Origin: CALXOJ01 sp034120015
Lineage (GTDB): Bacteria > Spirochaetota > Spirochaetia > JAFGXN01
Direction: 5' to 3'
DNA length: 24,364 nt
NCBI GenBank assembly: GCA_034120015.1
Contig: JAXEIF010000017.1
Coordinates: forward strand, 1 to 24,364
The notes beneath the pieces were generated by a model. That model made no database searches. It had not been told where the DNA came from and saw only the letters and a list, made by a program, of their open reading frames with translations. This document shows, in pieces, positions 20,856-24,364 of the stretch. The translations under genes were made by a program, and so were the position numbers. The stretch's first letter is position 1. Every line of letters begins with the position of its first letter.

Positions 20856-20884
20856 AATATATTGATTTTTCTTTTTTTAGTCAA
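20856..20884 (-). promoter_or_regulatory. Sigma-70-type promoter for groES
   Basis: On the minus strand: -35 TTGACT (20884-20879), 17-nt A-rich spacer, -10 TATATT (20861-20856). Expected start near 20849, 23 nt before the ATG. Confidence 0.75.
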
Positions 20885-20891
20885 GAAAAAA

Positions 20892-20920
20892 TTGACTTTT
20901 CGTTTTTTTCTTCTTATTTT
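20892..20920 (+). promoter_or_regulatory. Promoter for the 20927 gene, leaderless arrangement
   Basis: -35 TTGACT (20892-20897), 17-nt spacer, -10 TATTTT (20915-20920), six bases, then ATG 20927. Its -35 box forms an inverted repeat (AGTCAA-N7-TTGACT) with that of groES. Confidence 0.6.
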
Positions 20921-20926
20921 GGAAGT

Positions 20927-21421
20927 ATGAGACAGGGCAAGTCATCTTTTCAAATCAATATCCGTATTGCTGCTTTCCCCCGAAATTACCGGATGTCCGA
21001 TTTGGTTTCGGAGAAGAAAAAAGAAACTCCTGTCGGTTTGTACCGTTCGTTTTTGCATGATTTCGATCTTTTGTCGGCAGCGGGAAAAACCAAAGAGGCC
21101 CGAAAAGCACTTTGTTTATCCACCGATGCGGTCGGAAACTGCTGCTGTCTGGAATTTTTGCTCCTGCCGCTGATTCATTCGTACCTTCGAAATAAAGAAC
21201 CGTCCGATTTTAAAATTTTCTATCTGCTGCAGATTATTTCGTATCTCAGTCGGAAAGAAAATCATATCTTTTCCGGTTTGGCGGAAAAAGATATGATCGA
21301 CGATTTAATCGAAGAGAGTTGGAACCGTTTCCTCGAAGAGGTCGGTGACCGGTTCGTTTCGTTGACACCTTTCGAAAAAATCGAGTTATTTCGATCCGAT
21401 TTTGTCGTCTTTCTGTTTTAA
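20927..21421 (+). CDS. Hypothetical helical protein
   Basis: The 164 residues are not recognised. The N-terminus is short and basic (MRQGKSSFQINIRIAAFPRN); the rest is mostly helical, with a CCCLEFLLLPLIHSYL segment that is hydrophobic but flanked by normal soluble sequence, and an acidic helix DMIDDLIEESWNRFLEE near the C-terminus. No signal peptide, so probably cytoplasmic. The open frame extends 5' into groES, but that is antisense; ATG 20927 is set by the promoter directly upstream (leaderless start). A later ATG (20993) is possible but has no Shine-Dalgarno sequence. It lies between groES and the sigma factor gene; no function can be given. Confidence 0.65.
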   Translation: MRQGKSSFQINIRIAAFPRNYRMSDLVSEKKKETPVGLYRSFLHDFDLLSAAGKTKEARKALCLSTDAVGNCCCLEFLLLPLIHSYLRNKEPSDFKIFYLLQIISYLSRKENHIFSGLAEKDMIDDLIEESWNRFLEEVGDRFVSLTPFEKIELFRSDFVVFLF

Positions 21422-21521
21422 TGTGTCATTCTGACTCATTTCTGTTTTTCCGGTTTTGTAAAAATTTTATAACTTGTTTTATTGTAATAAAATAGTTTAT
21501 CCTGTAATTTTTTCTTTATTG

Positions 21522-21538
21522 TGGAATAAAAATTGCAT
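21522..21538 (+). promoter_or_regulatory. Putative sigma-54 (-24/-12) promoter
   Basis: TGGAATAAAAATTGCAT has the GG and GC dinucleotides exactly 10 nt apart and a full TTGCA -12 element; the -24 side keeps TGG but not CAC. Predicted start near 21548, just before the GGAGG (21549-21553) of the sigma factor gene. A sigma-70-type alternative, TTGTAA-N17-TAATTT (21482-21510), lies upstream in the same 138-bp AT-rich spacer. Confidence 0.5.
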
Positions 21539-21559
21539 ATAGAGTAACGGAGGTAGAAG

Positions 21560-22417
21560 ATGAAAAAATCGGAAACAGGAAATAACGATAATCTGCTTAC
21601 ACTTTATTTAAACGATGTCAAACGCTATCCGTTGCTGACACCCGAGGAAGAAACCGATTTGGCCCGCAAGGCCGTTTCCGGAGATGTTTCTGCCCGTGAA
21701 AAACTGATTAACTCGCATTTGCGTTTTGTGGTTTCCGTTGCGAAACAGTATGAAAATACCGGTTACGGTTTGATGGATCTGATTAACGAAGGGAATTTGG
21801 GGCTTTTGAGTGCAGTCGAGAAATATGATCCGGAAAGAGGCTATCATTTTATTTCTTATGCCGTCTGGTGGATTCGACAGTCGATTTTAAAGGCCGTGAA
21901 CGAAAAGTCACGCGCAATCCGGCTGCCGCTGAACCGTGTCAACGAGCTGCTTCAGATCGAGAAGGCGATGAAAGAATTGGGGCTTGTTTCACCGGGTAAC
22001 GAAGACTGGGATCGCTTGTCCGAACAGACCGGGCTGGAACCGGATCTGATCCGTCAGCTTGTGGAGGTGTCCCGGTCAACCGTGTCGCTTGATGCGCCCG
22101 TTTCTTCCGGTAAAGGAGGCGAAGAATCGGAATTCGGCGAGCTGATTGCCGATTCTTCTTACCTGACTCCGGAAGCCTCTTTGGAAGATGCCGCATTGAA
22201 AGACGAAATTAACCGGGTTTTGGCTCTGTTGCCGCAAAAAGAGGCCGAGATTCTGGAAATGCGTTTCGGTTTGAACGGGAAAATGGAGATGTCGCTCAGT
22301 GATATTTCCGAGATTTACAACCTGACAAAGGAAAGAATCCGTCAAATCGAACAGAAAGCCCTCAACACTTTACGGAATTCGGCTGCGGTCTCGGAACTGA
22401 AAGCGTATCGGGCTTAA
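21560..22417 (+). CDS. Group-2 (RpoS/RpoD-related) sigma-70 family factor
   Basis: The 285 residues begin at region 1.2 (LLTLYLNDVKRYPLLTPEEE) and lack the 1.1 region of a primary sigma. Region 2 has LINSHLRFVVSVAKQY, GLMDLINEGNLGLLSAVEKY and FISYAVWWIRQSI (2.3-2.4). Region 3 is present, and region 4 has LPQKEAEILEMRFGL and the helix-turn-helix LSDISEIYNLTKERIRQIEQ. This is the plan of stationary-phase or stress sigma factors. A strong ACGGAGG precedes the ATG. The RpoN-type motif upstream suggests control by sigma-54. A terminator for this gene lies inside the convergent lipoprotein gene. Confidence 0.88.
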   Translation: MKKSETGNNDNLLTLYLNDVKRYPLLTPEEETDLARKAVSGDVSAREKLINSHLRFVVSVAKQYENTGYGLMDLINEGNLGLLSAVEKYDPERGYHFISYAVWWIRQSILKAVNEKSRAIRLPLNRVNELLQIEKAMKELGLVSPGNEDWDRLSEQTGLEPDLIRQLVEVSRSTVSLDAPVSSGKGGEESEFGELIADSSYLTPEASLEDAALKDEINRVLALLPQKEAEILEMRFGLNGKMEMSLSDISEIYNLTKERIRQIEQKALNTLRNSAAVSELKAYRA

Positions 22418-22429
22418 CCGTTGGCAGAT

Positions 22430-23338
22430 TTATTTTCCTATAACGGAAAAGGAATTGGTATAGGAATTGTAATAAATTTCACCCGGGGTGCCGCCGTTTT
22501 TAACGGTACCCCGTTTTTTGTTGCCGAGATCAACTTCCGATGATTTGCTGTCAAATCCGGTTAACAGAATAGTTCCCGTTGTCGAGAAGAGATCGTATTG
22601 AAACGACGCTGTTTTCGGTAAAATAATTTCTCCGCCGCCGCTGTATGTGCGGATATCGATGTATTCCCCGTTGTATCGTGTATATTCGGCCTTAAACGGC
22701 ATATAATTTTGGGTTGTTACAAACAGGTTTCCCGGAAATCCCGAAAGCGAAATCGTGCATGAGGTTTGAGCATAAATCGTCGTGTTTTGAAATTCAAATT
22801 CCGATCCGGTTAAATCGGCGCTGTTCAGATAGAATGTGGCGCTGTCGCCTTTGATGTTCTCTGTTTTTAAATCCGAATCGATAACCAGATAGGTAAACGC
22901 TTTCAGATTCGGAAAATTTTTAATGCTGGCTTTGGCATTATAACCGTAATTGTTGACGGTCAGCTCGCCGCTGAAAGAAGAGGGGATCTGGATGCGCAGC
23001 CACGGCCGTTTTTTGTCGCTTGCCCCGCTGTTAAACGAGAAACTGGCCTGATTGTCTTCGAATACCTGGAAATAAAGCAAGGCACTGTTTCCCGATATTT
23101 TGATAACAGGCTCATTGATGATTTTATCGTTTGTGTACAGCGTAATATTTCCGCCTGCGGAAAAAATAATTTTATCTCCGGAAACGCCTTCGATATCGAT
23201 GGGAATATAGGAATTGTTGATAACAATGGATGTCACATCCGAAGCGAGCACTGCCGATGTCGATTTTGTTATTTCGGATTCGATATTGCACGAAAAGAAA
23301 AAGACGGAAGCAGAAATCAGATATAAAAATTTTTTCAT
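22430..23338 (-). CDS. Putative lipoprotein with beta-helical domain
   Basis: The 302 residues begin with a lipoprotein signal, MKKFLYLISASVFFFSCNIE, where Cys17 would be lipidated. The -3 to -1 positions (F-F-S) differ from the LAG/LSA of Escherichia coli, as is common in spirochaetes. The mature part is rich in Ser, Thr, Asn and beta strands, with repeated turns such as YIDIRTYSGGGEIILPKTAS and SFQYDLFSTTGTILLTGF, similar to the DUF4097-type beta-helix found in secreted or surface proteins. ATG 23338 is chosen over an in-frame upstream start because GGAGG lies 7 nt before it. It is probably anchored in the inner or outer membrane, facing the periplasm or surface; function unknown. Confidence 0.75.
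   Translation of the reverse strand: MKKFLYLISASVFFFSCNIESEITKSTSAVLASDVTSIVINNSYIPIDIEGVSGDKIIFSAGGNITLYTNDKIINEPVIKISGNSALLYFQVFEDNQASFSFNSGASDKKRPWLRIQIPSSFSGELTVNNYGYNAKASIKNFPNLKAFTYLVIDSDLKTENIKGDSATFYLNSADLTGSEFEFQNTTIYAQTSCTISLSGFPGNLFVTTQNYMPFKAEYTRYNGEYIDIRTYSGGGEIILPKTASFQYDLFSTTGTILLTGFDSKSSEVDLGNKKRGTVKNGGTPGEIYYNSYTNSFSVIGK
22484..22519 (+). terminator. Intrinsic terminator of the sigma factor gene, inside the antisense lipoprotein gene
   Basis: CGGGGTGCCG (22484-22493) and CGGTACCCCG (22504-22513) pair over 10 bp with one G-U in RNA, loop of 10 nt, followed by six T. It lies 67 nt after the sigma factor stop codon, in the 3' coding part of the lipoprotein gene. Confidence 0.75.
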
Positions 23339-23405
23339 AAATAAACCTCCGGTATCCGAAGTCATCTTACAGAATTTTTGATGAAAAGTATAGGGCAGAC
23401 AGTGG

Positions 23406-23434
23406 TTGACTTAATAAATTTTTAACTTTATAAT
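23406..23434 (+). promoter_or_regulatory. Strong sigma-70-type promoter for ppdK
   Basis: -35 TTGACT (23406-23411), 17-nt spacer, -10 TATAAT (23429-23434). Expected start near 23441; the leader carries AAGGAG just before the ATG at 23457. Confidence 0.9.
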
Positions 23435-23456
23435 AGCGAAAAGGAGAAGTTTATCA

Positions 23457-24364
23457 ATGAGCAATGAAAAATTGGTTTATTTTTTCGGCGGAAATCAGAC
23501 GGAAGGAAATGCCGAAATGCGGGACTTGCTGGGTGGAAAAGGTGCCAATTTGGCGGAGATGACCAATTTGGGCATTCCCGTTCCTCCGGGATTCACGATT
23601 GCGACGAAGGGATGCGATCTCTATTATCATAACAACCGGCAGTTGCCGCAGATTATTTTGGATCAGGTGGACGAAAATCTGTCCAAACTCGAGAAACTGA
23701 CAGGAAAAAAACTGGGAGATCCGAAGAATCCACTGCTGGTTTCCGTCCGCTCGGGCGCGGCTGTATCGATGCCGGGGATGATGGATACCATTTTGAATTT
23801 GGGGTTGAACGATCAGGCCGTCGAAGGGTTGGCCCAACTGACGAATAATCCCCGTTTTGCCTGGGACTCTTACCGTCGTTTTATTCAGATGTTCAGCGAT
23901 GTCGCGCTGGGAATGGATATCAATCTTTTTGAGTCGCTTTTGGAAAAAAAGAAAGAGGAGCGCGGTGTCGAACTGGATACCGAATTAAATGCAGCCGACC
24001 TGAAGGATTTGGTGGCGCGTTATAAAGAAACCTTTAAAGTCCATCAGAATAGGGAATTTCCTCAGGATGCCAAAGCCCAGTTAATCGATGCTATTTATGC
24101 GGTATTCCGTTCGTGGCAGAATGACAAGGCGATTAAATACCGTCGTTTGAATAACATAGAGGGGCTTCTGGGGACCGCTGTCAACGTTCAGTCGATGGTT
24201 TTCGGAAATTCCGGTGACGGTTCCGGGACGGGCGTCTGTTTCAGCCGCGACCCGTCGACCGGTGAAAACTACTTTTACGGCGAATATCTGATGAATGCGC
24301 AGGGCGAAGACGTTGTTGCGGGTATCCGTACACCATCTCCAATTGCTGATCTTGAAAAGACAAT
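23457..24364 (+). CDS. ppdK: Pyruvate, phosphate dikinase, partial (C-terminus beyond right edge)
   Basis: PPDK interconverts pyruvate, ATP and phosphate with phosphoenolpyruvate, AMP and pyrophosphate. The visible 302 residues are the N-terminal nucleotide-binding domain: RDLLGGKGANLAEMTNLGIP, VPPGFTIATKGC, PLLVSVRSGAAVSMPGMMDT, NPRFAWDSYRRFIQMF, VNVQSMVFGNSGDGSGTGVC and FSRDPSTGENYFYGEYLMNA. The phosphohistidine and PEP-binding domains lie beyond the edge. In fermentative spirochaetes the enzyme often works in the glycolytic direction with pyrophosphate, which is inference here. The ATG has AAGGAG upstream and a near-consensus promoter, so strong expression is likely. Confidence 0.96.
   Translation, partial: MSNEKLVYFFGGNQTEGNAEMRDLLGGKGANLAEMTNLGIPVPPGFTIATKGCDLYYHNNRQLPQIILDQVDENLSKLEKLTGKKLGDPKNPLLVSVRSGAAVSMPGMMDTILNLGLNDQAVEGLAQLTNNPRFAWDSYRRFIQMFSDVALGMDINLFESLLEKKKEERGVELDTELNAADLKDLVARYKETFKVHQNREFPQDAKAQLIDAIYAVFRSWQNDKAIKYRRLNNIEGLLGTAVNVQSMVFGNSGDGSGTGVCFSRDPSTGENYFYGEYLMNAQGEDVVAGIRTPSPIADLEKT

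Noticed and set aside
20827..20926. CIRCE operator upstream of groES
   Set aside because: No TTAGCACTC-N9-GAGTGCTAA sequence or close match is present; the inverted repeat there is formed by the two -35 boxes.

Overview
The window looks like core chromosome of a spirochaete, most like Treponema or a close relative. Three things point there: the order ffh-rpsP-khpA-rimM-trmD-rplS followed by FliK-like and FlhB-like genes and yraN; a groES gene away from groEL and near a small sigma factor; and a lipoprotein with a relaxed lipobox. This placement is inferred from gene content, not from a search. Genes are tightly packed on both strands. No rRNA, tRNA, insertion sequence, prophage or CRISPR array was seen, and no gene-free stretch exceeds about 140 bases.

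Layout. 1-1567 (-): the N-terminal part of a very acidic protein with two in-frame 18-bp repeat arrays, running off the left edge. 1674-2667 (+): a FtsB/DivIC-like membrane protein overlapping tsaC. 2656-3969 (-): a DUF1015 protein. 4106-6173 (+): a membrane-anchored divergent polysaccharide deacetylase, then tsaD. TsaC and TsaD are two enzymes of tRNA t6A synthesis. 6227-6463 (+): a PC4/YdbC-like ssDNA-binding protein. 6510-9552 (+): ffh-rpsP-khpA-rimM-trmD from a strong promoter. 9596-12602 (+): rplS, a FliK-like and a free-standing FlhB C-terminal-domain-like protein, yraN, a 44-residue protein, a zinc-binding-looking protein, and coaD. 12648-13843 (+): rpmF-acpP-rnc from its own promoter. 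13840-15198 (-): CCA-adding enzyme, divergent from thiN (15301-15954, +). 15914-16873 (-): a membrane protein resembling SPFH/band-7, divergent from an AroH-type chorismate mutase (16953), which is followed by a TRIC/UPF0126 membrane protein and an 828-residue DinG-like helicase. 20554-20826 (-): groES. 20927-21421 (+): an unknown helical protein. 21560-22417 (+): a group-2 sigma factor. 22430-23338 (-): a lipoprotein. 23457 to the right edge (+): the N-terminal part of pyruvate phosphate dikinase.

The gene set is mainly growth machinery: protein targeting, ribosomal proteins and ribosome maturation, tRNA modification and CCA addition, CoA and acyl carrier protein, RNase III. Good sigma-70-type promoters (-35, exactly 17 nt, -10) are readable before many operons. 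Four genes have a -10 box ending only 5-8 nt before the start codon, which suggests leaderless mRNAs.

The observations most worth a second look are: a RadC/JAMM-type metalloprotease-like domain fused to the DinG-like helicase; a GG-N10-GC (sigma-54-type) motif upstream of the small sigma factor, reminiscent of the Borrelia RpoN-RpoS cascade; a perfect 13-bp hairpin in the first codons of rnc, a candidate RNase III autoregulatory site; an orphan FliK-like/FlhB-like pair inside a ribosomal operon; and the repeat arrays in the acidic protein.
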